Below are positions 8,743 through 16,371 of a stretch of DNA of 64,000 bases, piece after piece. Below the pieces are notes generated by a model. That model did not search any database. It was not told the origin of the DNA and worked only from the letters and a program-made list of their open reading frames with translations. The translations under genes were made by a program, and so were the position numbers. Positions within the stretch are counted from its first letter, which is position 1. Each line of letters opens with the position of its first letter. This DNA comes from JAJNBA01 sp035512775. Its GTDB lineage: Bacteria > Actinomycetota > UBA4738 > HRBIN12. The DNA is taken from contig DATKDI010000001.1 in the NCBI GenBank assembly GCA_035512775.1, positions 1 through 64,000 on the forward strand. Reading direction: 5' to 3'.

Positions 8743-8869
8743 CCTGTTCCCTCCCATCCCGACTATCACGGTCGGTCCCGGAATCGCACCGGGTCCACCC
8801 CCACGTGGCTCGCGGAGGGTCGCGGACTATCACCGCCGGTGGGGATTCGCACCCCGCCCCGGAAACAGG
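8743..8869 (-). ncRNA. FMN riboswitch (RFN element)
   Basis: The minus-strand transcript contains the diagnostic RFN segments in order: GGGGCGGGGTGCGAATCCCC, ACCGGCGGTGATAGTCC, CCCGGTGCGATTCCGGG, ACCGACCGTGATAGTCGG, and GATGGGAG. The P1 helix is formed by CCTGTTTCC and GGAACAGG at the two ends. It precedes ribD-ribE-ribBA-ribH, so FMN would repress synthesis. The variable arm (about 8798-8828) is longer than in the minimal element. Confidence 0.96.
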
Positions 8870-8878
8870 CTTTCCGCC

Positions 8879-8884
8879 AGTATA
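8879..8884 (-). promoter_or_regulatory. Putative -10 element of the riboflavin operon
   Basis: TATACT on the minus strand would start transcription near 8872, directly at the base of riboswitch P1. That placement is the main support. No good -35 is seen. Confidence 0.45.
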
Positions 8885-8940
8885 GGACCGCACCTGAGGT
8901 CGTGAGAAGGCCGTCTCCCTGCCTGGAGCGGAGGGGTGGC

Positions 8941-9867
8941 CTAGGGTGCGCGGCGGTCGACGGCGTAGGACGAGCCGCCGTCGCGCTTGGCGAACTGCTT
9001 CATCTCCGTCGCCACCGCCACGGCTTCCCCGTAGTGAGCGAACGCTCTCTTCGAGGTCGTCGCGATGCCCACGGACACGCTCACGAGCGGGATGTCCTGC
9101 TCGACGCCCTTCCGGTCCTCCATCCGAACGAAGCCTCGTTCGAGATCCTCGTCCTCGTAGTAGAGGGAACGATCCTTGTCGAAACGGTCGCAGACGGCTT
9201 TGGCGACGTCCTCGGCCGTATCCGGCTCCACGACGGCCACGAAGTCGTCTCCACCGACATGGCCGACGAACCCGTCCTGATCGTTCGCGATCACCGCGTC
9301 CTGGATCATCCGTGCCGTGCCCTGGATCAGCCGGTCGCCCCGAACGAAGCCGTACTTGTCGTTGTAGGTCTTGAAGTTGTCGAGGTCGACATACAGGACC
9401 GCGAACGGCCGGTGCTCCCTGACCTGTCGCTCGATCTCCTCCTGGATCCGGATGTTGCCGGGCATCCCCGTGAGCGGCGACAGGTTGCGCATCTCCTTGG
9501 CCCGCCGGAGGGTTCCCTTCACGCGTGCGAGCAGTTCGATCGGGTCGAACGGTTTGATGATGTAGTCGTCCGCTCCAGACTGCAGACCGGTGACCTTGTC
9601 CGACGACAACGCCTTCGCCGTGAGCATGATGATGCTGGTGTTGGCCGTCTGCGGGTTCTTGCGCAGACGCTGCGCCACTTCGAAGCCGTCGAGGCGCGGC
9701 ATCATCACGTCGAGGAGCACGAGGTCGGGCCGGATCTCCGCTGCCCGCTCGAGCGCCTCCTCACCGTCGCCCGCGACCGACACCTCGTAGCCGGCGGACC
9801 GGAGGTTCACCTCGACGAACCGGGCGATATCCGGGTCGTCGTCGACGACGAGGATCGACTCGGGCAT
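8941..9867 (-). CDS. Response regulator with receiver and GGDEF-type domain (PleD-like diguanylate cyclase candidate)
   Basis: The protein has 308 aa. Residues 1-120 form a receiver domain: acidic pocket VVDDDPD, phospho-acceptor in LVLLDVMMPRLDG, Thr in MLTAKA, Lys in DYIIKPF. Residues 135-300 form a GGDEF-type domain with DLDNFKTYNDKYG and the active loop GHVGGDDFV. GGDDF replaces the canonical GGDEF, and no RxxD inhibitory site is visible before it. Cyclic-di-GMP synthesis is likely by family, but activity with Asp in the fourth position is unproven. No cognate kinase is adjacent. It shares one base with rpe (TGATG). Confidence 0.88.
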   Translation of the reverse strand: MPESILVVDDDPDIARFVEVNLRSAGYEVSVAGDGEEALERAAEIRPDLVLLDVMMPRLDGFEVAQRLRKNPQTANTSIIMLTAKALSSDKVTGLQSGADDYIIKPFDPIELLARVKGTLRRAKEMRNLSPLTGMPGNIRIQEEIERQVREHRPFAVLYVDLDNFKTYNDKYGFVRGDRLIQGTARMIQDAVIANDQDGFVGHVGGDDFVAVVEPDTAEDVAKAVCDRFDKDRSLYYEDEDLERGFVRMEDRKGVEQDIPLVSVSVGIATTSKRAFAHYGEAVAVATEMKQFAKRDGGSSYAVDRRAP

Positions 9868-10556
9868 CAGGCGGTCCCTTCACGAGCGGGAAGGGGCGAC
9901 CGGCCGCGCGAGGCGATCTCCTTGAGGGCACGAGCCGCCTCCACCTTGTCGGGGGCCTTGTAGATCCCGGAAGCGGACACCAAGACGGTCGCGCCGGCAT
10001 CCACCGCGCGCTGCGCGTTGTCGACCTTCACGCCGCCGTCGATCTCGACGTCGACCGAGAGCCCCTGCCGGTCCACCTCACGGCGAGCAGCCTCGATCCG
10101 CGGGTAGACGTCGGGATTCAGCTCTTGACCGCTCCATCCGGGCCGGATGCTCATCAGCATGAGGTCGTCGAGTTGTTCGAGGTAGGGGAACGTCGCCTCC
10201 ACCGGTGTCTCCAGGTTGACCGTGAGACCGGTACGCATGCCTGTCGCCCGCGCTTTCGAGATCACGGGCTCGGGATCGTCGACCGCCTCGTGGTGGAACG
10301 ACACGGTGTCGAGTCCCGCTTCCGCGAGCTCTTCGAGATACGACCCCGGCGCGTCGACCATGAGATGGCCGTGGAGATCCGACGTGGTCCAAGGGCGAAG
10401 CGAGGCAACGATAACCGTGCCGAGGGCGATGGGAGGTACGAAATGACCATCCATGATGTCGATATGGATGATGTCGGCATAGGGCTCTATCAGCTTGACC
10501 TCGTCGGCCAGATGGGCGAGGTCCGCTGAGAGGATGGATGCCGCCAACTTCCCCAT
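9867..10556 (-). CDS. rpe: Ribulose-phosphate 3-epimerase
   Basis: It interconverts ribulose-5-phosphate and xylulose-5-phosphate in the pentose phosphate pathway. The 229-aa TIM barrel carries ASILSADLAHLADEV, HIDIMDGHFVPP (metal His/Asp), VSFHHEA, the RPGWSGQ region and VEIDGGVKVDNA. The ATG at 10554-10556 follows a TACAAT hexamer by 8 bp. It supplies ribulose-5-phosphate, a riboflavin precursor, but the riboswitch separates it from the rib genes. Confidence 0.95.
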   Translation of the reverse strand: MGKLAASILSADLAHLADEVKLIEPYADIIHIDIMDGHFVPPIALGTVIVASLRPWTTSDLHGHLMVDAPGSYLEELAEAGLDTVSFHHEAVDDPEPVISKARATGMRTGLTVNLETPVEATFPYLEQLDDLMLMSIRPGWSGQELNPDVYPRIEAARREVDRQGLSVDVEIDGGVKVDNAQRAVDAGATVLVSASGIYKAPDKVEAARALKEIASRGRSPLPAREGTA

Positions 10557-10564
10557 GGTGGCGG

Positions 10565-10570
10565 ATTGTA
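10565..10570 (-). promoter_or_regulatory. Putative -10 element of rpe
   Basis: TACAAT (five of six consensus bases) lies 8 bp before the rpe ATG, predicting a 5' leader of only one or two bases. Confidence 0.4.
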
Positions 10571-10592
10571 GCGGTGGACACCGATGCCGCGA

Positions 10593-11885
10593 TCAGCCGG
10601 ACTTCTGGAACGCTGCCACGAACATCCCGTCGGTCCCGTGGCGATGCGGCCAGAGACGGTGCCGGAAGGCCGGATCGGAGCCTTCCGGCCCCGGTGTTTC
10701 GATGGGCTGCAGGTCGGGTCGATGCCGGAGTATCGCGTCGCACGCCGCGTCGGTCTCCGCTCTCGGGAACGTGCACACCGAGAACACCAAACGGCCGCCG
10801 GGGGCAACCAGGTCGGCGGCGGCGGCCGCGATCGCCACCTGGAGCCGCGCCAGACGGGAGAGCTCCTCTCGATGTCCGCGCCACAACAGCTCCGGCCGCC
10901 GCCGCGCGGCGCCGATCCCCGAGCACGGCGCATCCACGAGCACCCGGTCGAAGGGACCCCGTACGGCGGGTGTGATGGCGTCCTGCACGAGGACGAGTGC
11001 GTGGAACCCGAGGCGTCGCAGACTCGCAGGGATCAGCGCGGTGCGATCCGCGTGGAGATCGACGGCGACGACTCGGCCCTCCTCGCCCACCCGGCACGCG
11101 ACGAAAGCCGCCTTCCCTCCCGGCGCGGCGCAGGCGTCGAGCACACGCTCGCCCGGCTGGGGCCCGAGCGTCTCGACCACGAACGCGGACGCCTGATCCT
11201 GGACGGCGAACCGCCCCTCGTTCCAACCCGGGAGCGACGTGGGGTCTCCGCCCGGGAGGAGGATGCACTCCGGATGCACTCCGCCGATCTCCGGTCGATA
11301 TCCGGCCTGCCGCAACGACTCGATCACCCCGTCGACCGTGGCCCGGCAGGTGTTCACTCGGAGGGAGAGCGCGCCGCGCTCGCCGAAAGCGAGCGCCGCG
11401 CGCTCCACCTCGTCGGGTTCGAGCATCGTGCGAAGCTCCTTCACGGCCCACGGAGCCAAGCCGGTGCGGAGGCCGATCGCCTGGTCGTCCACTCCCGCAG
11501 GCGGCGCGGGTGGCTCTTTCGCCAGTCGTCGGAGGATCGCGTTCACGAACCCGCGCTCCCTCGGCACGACGACGCCCACCGTCTCCCCCACCGCCGCATG
11601 AGCCGGGATCCGCATGTGGAGCAGTTGGTACGCGCCGAGACGGAGGGCGGCGCGCGCGCCCGGCGTCATCCGGGCGATCGGTCTCGCTGCGCGCGCGCCG
11701 ATCACCGCGTCGAGCTCGGGCACATGGCGGAGCGTCCCGTAGGCGAGTTCGGTGGCGAGCGCGCGATCCCGCTGGTCCAGACCCGAACGCGCGAGGGCGC
11801 TGGGAAGCAAACGGTTCGAGTACGCGCCTTCGTCGGCCACGCGGCGGACCACCTCGAGCGCGACAGCCCTGGCGCTCGGACTCAC
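10593..11885 (-). CDS. rsmB: 16S rRNA (cytosine-967-C5)-methyltransferase
   Basis: RsmB/Sun methylates C967 of 16S rRNA. The 430-aa protein has an N-terminal NusB-like RNA-binding domain (ALEVVRRVADEGAYSNRLL; LRLGAYQLLHM). The Rossmann methyltransferase has the SAM motif VLDACAAPGGKAAFVA. The two catalytic-site cysteines lie in DAPCSGIG and SVCTFPRAE. The GTG at 11883-11885 was chosen because it overlaps the fmt stop (GTGA). The frame stays open further upstream, but that part is antisense-like shadow of fmt. Confidence 0.94.
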   Translation of the reverse strand: MSPSARAVALEVVRRVADEGAYSNRLLPSALARSGLDQRDRALATELAYGTLRHVPELDAVIGARAARPIARMTPGARAALRLGAYQLLHMRIPAHAAVGETVGVVVPRERGFVNAILRRLAKEPPAPPAGVDDQAIGLRTGLAPWAVKELRTMLEPDEVERAALAFGERGALSLRVNTCRATVDGVIESLRQAGYRPEIGGVHPECILLPGGDPTSLPGWNEGRFAVQDQASAFVVETLGPQPGERVLDACAAPGGKAAFVACRVGEEGRVVAVDLHADRTALIPASLRRLGFHALVLVQDAITPAVRGPFDRVLVDAPCSGIGAARRRPELLWRGHREELSRLARLQVAIAAAAADLVAPGGRLVFSVCTFPRAETDAACDAILRHRPDLQPIETPGPEGSDPAFRHRLWPHRHGTDGMFVAAFQKSG

Positions 11886-12826
11886 GTCAGGCCCTCTCCC
11901 TGCTGGATCCGCGCTCCGCGGGCCCACTCGGCCCCGGACATCCTCTTGCGACCGGCCGGGGCGACCTCGACGAGCTCCACGAGTCCCGACGCGGTGCCGA
12001 CCCATGGATCGCGATCCCATCCGACGATCACGCCGGGACCGGATCCTTCCGTCGCCATCCGACCGCCTCCCGGATGGACTCGTGCGACGAGCACCTTCAA
12101 CCGTCCCTGGCGGAACGTCGTGAAAGCTCCCGGATCCGGGGCAAACGCACGGACCCTGCTCACGATGGCTTCGGCGGGCTGAGCCCAATCGATCGTCCGC
12201 TCCTCGGGGAGGAGCTTCGGCGCGTACGTCGCGATGGTGTGGTCCTGCGACCGCGGCTCCACGGTGCTCTCGTCCAACCCTTGAAGCGTCTGGACGAGCA
12301 GAGGCGCACCCAACTCTGAAAGCCGCGCACCCAGTGCACCCGCGTCCTCGTCGGGACCGATGGGCGTTTCGAGGGACGCGAGGACGGGTCCCGTGTCCAT
12401 GCCCTCGTCCATCAGCATCACCGTCACGCCGGTCGTCTCATCACCTCCCAAGATCGCCCGCTGCACAGGCGCAGCCCCTCGCCAGCGAGGGAGGAGCGAG
12501 AAGTGCAGGTTCACCGCGCCGAGCCGCGGGATATCCAGGACGTCCGGGGTGAGGATCTCGCCGTACGCAACGACCACGATCGCGTCGGGCTCGAGCGAGT
12601 CGAGGGCGTCGAAGCCCCCGCCGTCCCTGACCCGATCCACCTCGAGGAGAGGAAGCTCCAGGGTGCGCGCGGCGTCCGCCACGGCCGTCGGCGTCAGCTC
12701 CGAACCTCGCCCGGCGGGACGCGGCGGGTTCGTGAGGACGAGATCGACGTCGATGTCCGACGCCTGCGGGAGGGCCCGCAATGGTGCGACCGACCAGGCA
12801 TCGTTTCCGAGGAACGCGACCCGCAT
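11882..12826 (-). CDS. fmt: Methionyl-tRNA formyltransferase
   Basis: It formylates initiator Met-tRNA. The 314-aa protein has the formyltransferase Rossmann domain with MRVAFLGNDAWS, the signature HFSLLPRWRGAAPVQRAI, and TGVTVMLMDEGMDTGPVL. A C-terminal OB-like domain starts near residue 205. It lies between def and rsmB, the usual order. A TATCCT -10-like hexamer ends exactly six bases before the ATG, suggesting a leaderless mRNA. Confidence 0.96.
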   Translation of the reverse strand: MRVAFLGNDAWSVAPLRALPQASDIDVDLVLTNPPRPAGRGSELTPTAVADAARTLELPLLEVDRVRDGGGFDALDSLEPDAIVVVAYGEILTPDVLDIPRLGAVNLHFSLLPRWRGAAPVQRAILGGDETTGVTVMLMDEGMDTGPVLASLETPIGPDEDAGALGARLSELGAPLLVQTLQGLDESTVEPRSQDHTIATYAPKLLPEERTIDWAQPAEAIVSRVRAFAPDPGAFTTFRQGRLKVLVARVHPGGGRMATEGSGPGVIVGWDRDPWVGTASGLVELVEVAPAGRKRMSGAEWARGARIQQGEGLT

Positions 12827-12832
12827 GCGGCG

Positions 12833-12838
12833 AGGATA
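12833..12838 (-). promoter_or_regulatory. Putative -10 element giving a leaderless fmt transcript
   Basis: TATCCT, then CGCCGC, then the fmt ATG. With the usual 6-7 bp spacing, transcription would begin at the A of the start codon. No Shine-Dalgarno is present. Confidence 0.4.
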
Positions 12839-12845
12839 CGGCGGG

Positions 12846-13364
12846 TCAGTCCGGCTCGGTTCGCCCGGGCGCGGAGAGACCCATCTCGATCCGCCGGAGC
12901 TGCGCCATCACACCTCGGCGTCCCTCTTCGTCCAGGCGGTCGATGTACAGCATCCCGTCCAGGTGATCGGTCTCGTGCTGGAAGATCCGTGCGAGCAGTC
13001 CCTCACCGATCATCTCGTACGGCGTGCCTTCGAGGTCCTGCCCGGCGCACCGGATGCGGGCGTGACGAGGGGTCGGGTAGTACGGGCCGGGGATCGAGAG
13101 ACATCCTTCGTCCTCGAGAAGCTCGCCCACCGGCTCCGAAAGCTCAGGATTGGCCATGAACATCGGACCGGTCTCCCCGTCGTCGAAGACGAAGAGCCGA
13201 AGCGACAGGCCCACCTGGGGAGCCGCGAGGCCGACGCCGGGCGCCGCGACCATGGTCTCGACCATGTCGTCGAACAGCGTGCGCAGGGACGGACCGAACT
13301 CGGTGACCGGCTTCGCCGGCTCGCGAAGCACCGGGTCGCCAAGCGTTCGGATACGCAGGATCAC
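12846..13364 (-). CDS. def: Peptide deformylase
   Basis: It removes the formyl group from nascent N-termini and is functionally paired with fmt next door. The 172-aa protein has the three family motifs: GVGLAAPQVG, EGCLSIPG (metal Cys) and QHETDHLDG (catalytic Glu and two metal His). The GTG start has GGAG six bases upstream, within the end of priA. A 19-bp gap separates it from fmt. Confidence 0.96.
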   Translation of the reverse strand: MILRIRTLGDPVLREPAKPVTEFGPSLRTLFDDMVETMVAAPGVGLAAPQVGLSLRLFVFDDGETGPMFMANPELSEPVGELLEDEGCLSIPGPYYPTPRHARIRCAGQDLEGTPYEMIGEGLLARIFQHETDHLDGMLYIDRLDEEGRRGVMAQLRRIEMGLSAPGRTEPD

Positions 13365-13373
13365 GTCGGTCTC

Positions 13374-15188
13374 CTACAGGTGCGGCTCGGCCTCGACGCG
13401 ATCGACAACGCCGTCGGTTGCGAGCTCCCGGAGCCTCGCCCCGAACGCGGTCACCCGCTTGGGGTCGAGGGCGAGCAAGCATACCGTCCGTCCTTCGGAC
13501 GGGGAGACGAGGAGGGTCGAGGGATCGAACAGGCGCAGCTCGGCCTCGAGGCCGGCCGACCCCGTGATACGGAAGACCGCGGCGCCGACGGGAAGCCCCG
13601 CCTCACGTCGTCTCCGCGTCTCCTCGGCATGGAAGCGGTCGGGGTTCCCTCGAACCAGTGCCTGCACGATGGGGTCTCCCGGCGAGGAAGCCTGGACGAT
13701 CGCCCGTCCATGCGGGCGGGCCCAGCCGATCGCCTCCATCCACGTCGTCAGGCTGCGCTCGCGCGCCGCCAGCCCGGGCCTCCGATCGGCGAGATCGACG
13801 TCGAGGATCGCCACGAGGTCGAGAGCTCCCGCCCCCAGGTCCCGGACGCCGTCCGCCCCGCCGACCAGGATCTCGTCCGGGCCGGGGAGGCGAGCGGGCT
13901 CGTCGTCGCGGAGCCGCCGGACCGGTACGGGAGCAGCCCGGCCGGCCCACGCCTCCACGTCCTCCGCGCCGCCGCGCCGGACCCCGAAGGACGTGCCCGC
14001 ACAGGACCGACATCGCCCCGAGGCACCGCAGACGACGCAGGTGACTCCCCCCGCCGCGGCGCGAAGGAGCCCTCCGCACGACGCGCAGGCCGCCGGCTCG
14101 CCACACGATCTGCAGACCTGGGCGACCCCATAACCCGGAAGCGGCGAGAACACGAACCCGCGGCGGGTGGTCGCGAGCGCCTTGACGAGTCTCGGGGCAC
14201 GCCCGGCGGGTCCCGGCCGAACGACCTCGACGGGGGGCCAACGCCGCGTGGCGGGCGAGACCGTCGGCAATCCCAGCGCCGACGCCTCCGCCGACGGGCA
14301 CGCGGAGGTGAGGACACAAACGGCTCCCTCGAGGCGAGACCGGGTGAGCGCGACGTCTCGGCCGTGGTAGTAAGGGGCACGGTCCTCCCGGTGCGCGGGA
14401 TGACTCTCCCTCGCGAGGTAGATCAAGCCCAACCCATCCAGCGGCGCGAACACCGTCGGACGCGTGCCGATCACCAGGTCGTATCGGCCCGCGCCGATCT
14501 CGAGCCAGAGTCGGTAGCGGGAGCGCTTCCCCCCGCCGAGGAACAGCGCCGCGCGGTCACCGAAGGTGTCGGCGAGCGCGCGCGCCGTCGCCGGCACCGG
14601 CATCGCTTCCGGCACGATCACGATCGCGCGGCGTCCGCCCCCGAGGCAAGCGGTCACCGCGTCGACGGCGAGGGACTGCTCGTCATCCGGAGCCGGGCGG
14701 GCCACGAACGCACCATGCCCGCCACCCAGCGCTTCGAGCGCTCGGTCCCCGCCGCGATACCCGGCGAGCACGAACCCGGCCGACGGACCTCCCGCTTCGT
14801 TCGTCGTGCCGGCGTCGGGCAGATCCCTCTCCACCTCCTCGGACGCCACCCGAGGAGGCACCGCACGTGCGATCACGGCGGCGAGCGGCGCCACGTACCT
14901 CTCGCTCACCCAGCGGAAGAGCGCGAGCTGGCGCTCGTCGAAGAATCGGACCGGCGAGACGACCTTCTTGACGGCCAGCATCCGCGTCGGTAGGTCTTCG
15001 CTCGGTCCGAGGACCCAGCCGCGCGTCGCGCGCCCGTGGAACGGCACCTGGACGAGCGAGCCCACGCCAGCACCCATCTCGGCGGGGAGGTCGTAGGTGA
15101 ACGGTCGGTCGAGCGACAGCAGCGGCCGGTCGATGCAGACGTCGACCGGGCCCGACAGGCCCTCAGCCGACGAGCCGGCGGAGGTCAT
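13374..15188 (-). CDS. priA: PriA-like primosomal protein N' with degenerate helicase ATPase
   Basis: The 604-aa protein has a PriA 3'-DNA-binding domain (about 15-110: VDVCIDRPLLSLDRPFTYDL, GSLVQVPFHGRATRGWVLG). A helicase-like middle follows, and a zinc-binding cysteine array sits at about 345-395 (CRSCGEPAACASCGG, CVVCGASGRCRSC). No Walker A motif is present. The Walker B DEEH equivalent reads ARESHPAHRED, although the YYHGRDVALTRSRLEG that follows is conserved. Loss of ATPase motifs is known for actinobacterial PriA, which are annotated as probable primosomal protein. It probably acts as a structural replication-restart factor. The start overlaps metK by 26 bp. Confidence 0.88.
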   Translation of the reverse strand: MTSAGSSAEGLSGPVDVCIDRPLLSLDRPFTYDLPAEMGAGVGSLVQVPFHGRATRGWVLGPSEDLPTRMLAVKKVVSPVRFFDERQLALFRWVSERYVAPLAAVIARAVPPRVASEEVERDLPDAGTTNEAGGPSAGFVLAGYRGGDRALEALGGGHGAFVARPAPDDEQSLAVDAVTACLGGGRRAIVIVPEAMPVPATARALADTFGDRAALFLGGGKRSRYRLWLEIGAGRYDLVIGTRPTVFAPLDGLGLIYLARESHPAHREDRAPYYHGRDVALTRSRLEGAVCVLTSACPSAEASALGLPTVSPATRRWPPVEVVRPGPAGRAPRLVKALATTRRGFVFSPLPGYGVAQVCRSCGEPAACASCGGLLRAAAGGVTCVVCGASGRCRSCAGTSFGVRRGGAEDVEAWAGRAAPVPVRRLRDDEPARLPGPDEILVGGADGVRDLGAGALDLVAILDVDLADRRPGLAARERSLTTWMEAIGWARPHGRAIVQASSPGDPIVQALVRGNPDRFHAEETRRRREAGLPVGAAVFRITGSAGLEAELRLFDPSTLLVSPSEGRTVCLLALDPKRVTAFGARLRELATDGVVDRVEAEPHL

Positions 15189-16356
15189 CGGCGCGTTCCG
15201 TCCCCTCCCAGGGGAACTCTTTGCGCCCGAAGTGTCCGTAGGCAGCGGTCTCCGCGTAGATGGGCCGGGAGAGATCGAGGTCCCGGATGATCGCCGCCGG
15301 CCGGAAGTCGAACACCTCGCGGACGGCGGCGAGGATCGCGTCGGGATCCGCGTGCTCGGTCCCGAACGTGTCGAGGTTCATGCTCGTGGGATGCGCCGTG
15401 CCGATCGCGTACGCGACCTGGAGCTGTGCGCGGTCGGCGAGGCCGGCGGCGACGATGTTCTTGGTGGCGTACCGGGCCATGTACGCGGCCGACCGGTCCA
15501 CCTTGGTGGGATCCTTGCCGCTGAACGCGCCGCCGCCGTGCGGCGCCATCCCACCGTAGCTGTCGACGATGATCTTTCGACCGGTGAGTCCCGTGTCTGC
15601 CTTGGGCCCGCCGATCTCGAACCGGCCGGTGGGATTGACCATCGGCGGCTTCATCCCGTTCGCGTCGATCTCGGGGAACTCCCGGAGCACCGGGTCGATC
15701 ACCTCCGCGATGATGTCGGGCCTGAGCAGCGTCTCGACGTCGACCTCCTCGCGGTGCTGGGCGGAGATCAGGACGGAGTCGACACGCACAGGTTTCCCGT
15801 CCGCGTACTCGATGGAGACCTGGCTCTTGCCGTCGGGGCGGAGATACGGAACGACGCCCGCCTTGCGGACGTCGGCGAGGCGCCGGGATAGCCGGTGCGC
15901 CATCGCGATCGGGAGCGGCATCAGCTCTTCGGTCTCGCGGCACGCGAATCCGAACATCATCCCCTGGTCGCCCGCGCCGAGGATGTCGAGCGCGTCGCCC
16001 GAGTGACCTTCGCGATGCTCGTACGAATCCTCGACCCCGCGCGCGATGTCGGGTGACTGTTCCTGGATCGCGGTCATGACGCCGCACGTCTCGCCATCCA
16101 GACCGAACTTCGCGTTGGTGTAGCCGACGTCCGTGACAGTCGTGCGCACGACCGACGGGATGTCCACCCACCCTTCCGTCGTGATCTCGCCGGAGACGAT
16201 CACGAGGCCGGTCGTGACCAGCGTTTCGCAGGCCACGCGGGAGTTGGGGTCCTCACGCAGCATCGCGTCCAAGATCGAGTCCGAGATCCGGTCGGCCAGC
16301 TTGTCCGGATGTCCCTCGGTAACGGACTCGGATGAGAAGAGGTAGGACCCGCTCAT
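15163..16356 (-). CDS. metK: S-adenosylmethionine synthetase
   Basis: It makes SAM from methionine and ATP. The 397-aa protein contains FSSESVTEGHPDKLADRISD, GAGDQGMMFGFACRETEELM, and the P-loop-like GGGAFSGKDPTKVDRSAAYM. The length is standard. It follows coaBC by about 12 bp. A TAGACT hexamer that includes the coaBC stop codon lies 9 bp before the ATG. SAM made here feeds the several methyltransferases in the window. Confidence 0.97.
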   Translation of the reverse strand: MSGSYLFSSESVTEGHPDKLADRISDSILDAMLREDPNSRVACETLVTTGLVIVSGEITTEGWVDIPSVVRTTVTDVGYTNAKFGLDGETCGVMTAIQEQSPDIARGVEDSYEHREGHSGDALDILGAGDQGMMFGFACRETEELMPLPIAMAHRLSRRLADVRKAGVVPYLRPDGKSQVSIEYADGKPVRVDSVLISAQHREEVDVETLLRPDIIAEVIDPVLREFPEIDANGMKPPMVNPTGRFEIGGPKADTGLTGRKIIVDSYGGMAPHGGGAFSGKDPTKVDRSAAYMARYATKNIVAAGLADRAQLQVAYAIGTAHPTSMNLDTFGTEHADPDAILAAVREVFDFRPAAIIRDLDLSRPIYAETAAYGHFGRKEFPWEGTERADDLRRLVG

Positions 16357-16365
16357 GCGGGCGGG

Positions 16366-16371
16366 AGTCTA
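16366..16371 (-). promoter_or_regulatory. Putative -10 element of metK, overlapping the coaBC stop
   Basis: TAGACT, 9 bp before the metK ATG, predicts a leader of two or three bases. The TAG doubles as the coaBC stop codon. Confidence 0.33.

Noticed and set aside
5850..8885. A 1011-codon plus-strand open frame across the rib genes and the riboswitch
   Set aside because: It runs antisense through ribBA, ribE, ribD and the FMN aptamer and shows only shadow composition.
11886..12188. Long N-terminal extension of rsmB into fmt
   Set aside because: The extension is Arg/Gly/Ser-rich shadow sequence; the GTG overlapping the fmt stop gives the normal family length.
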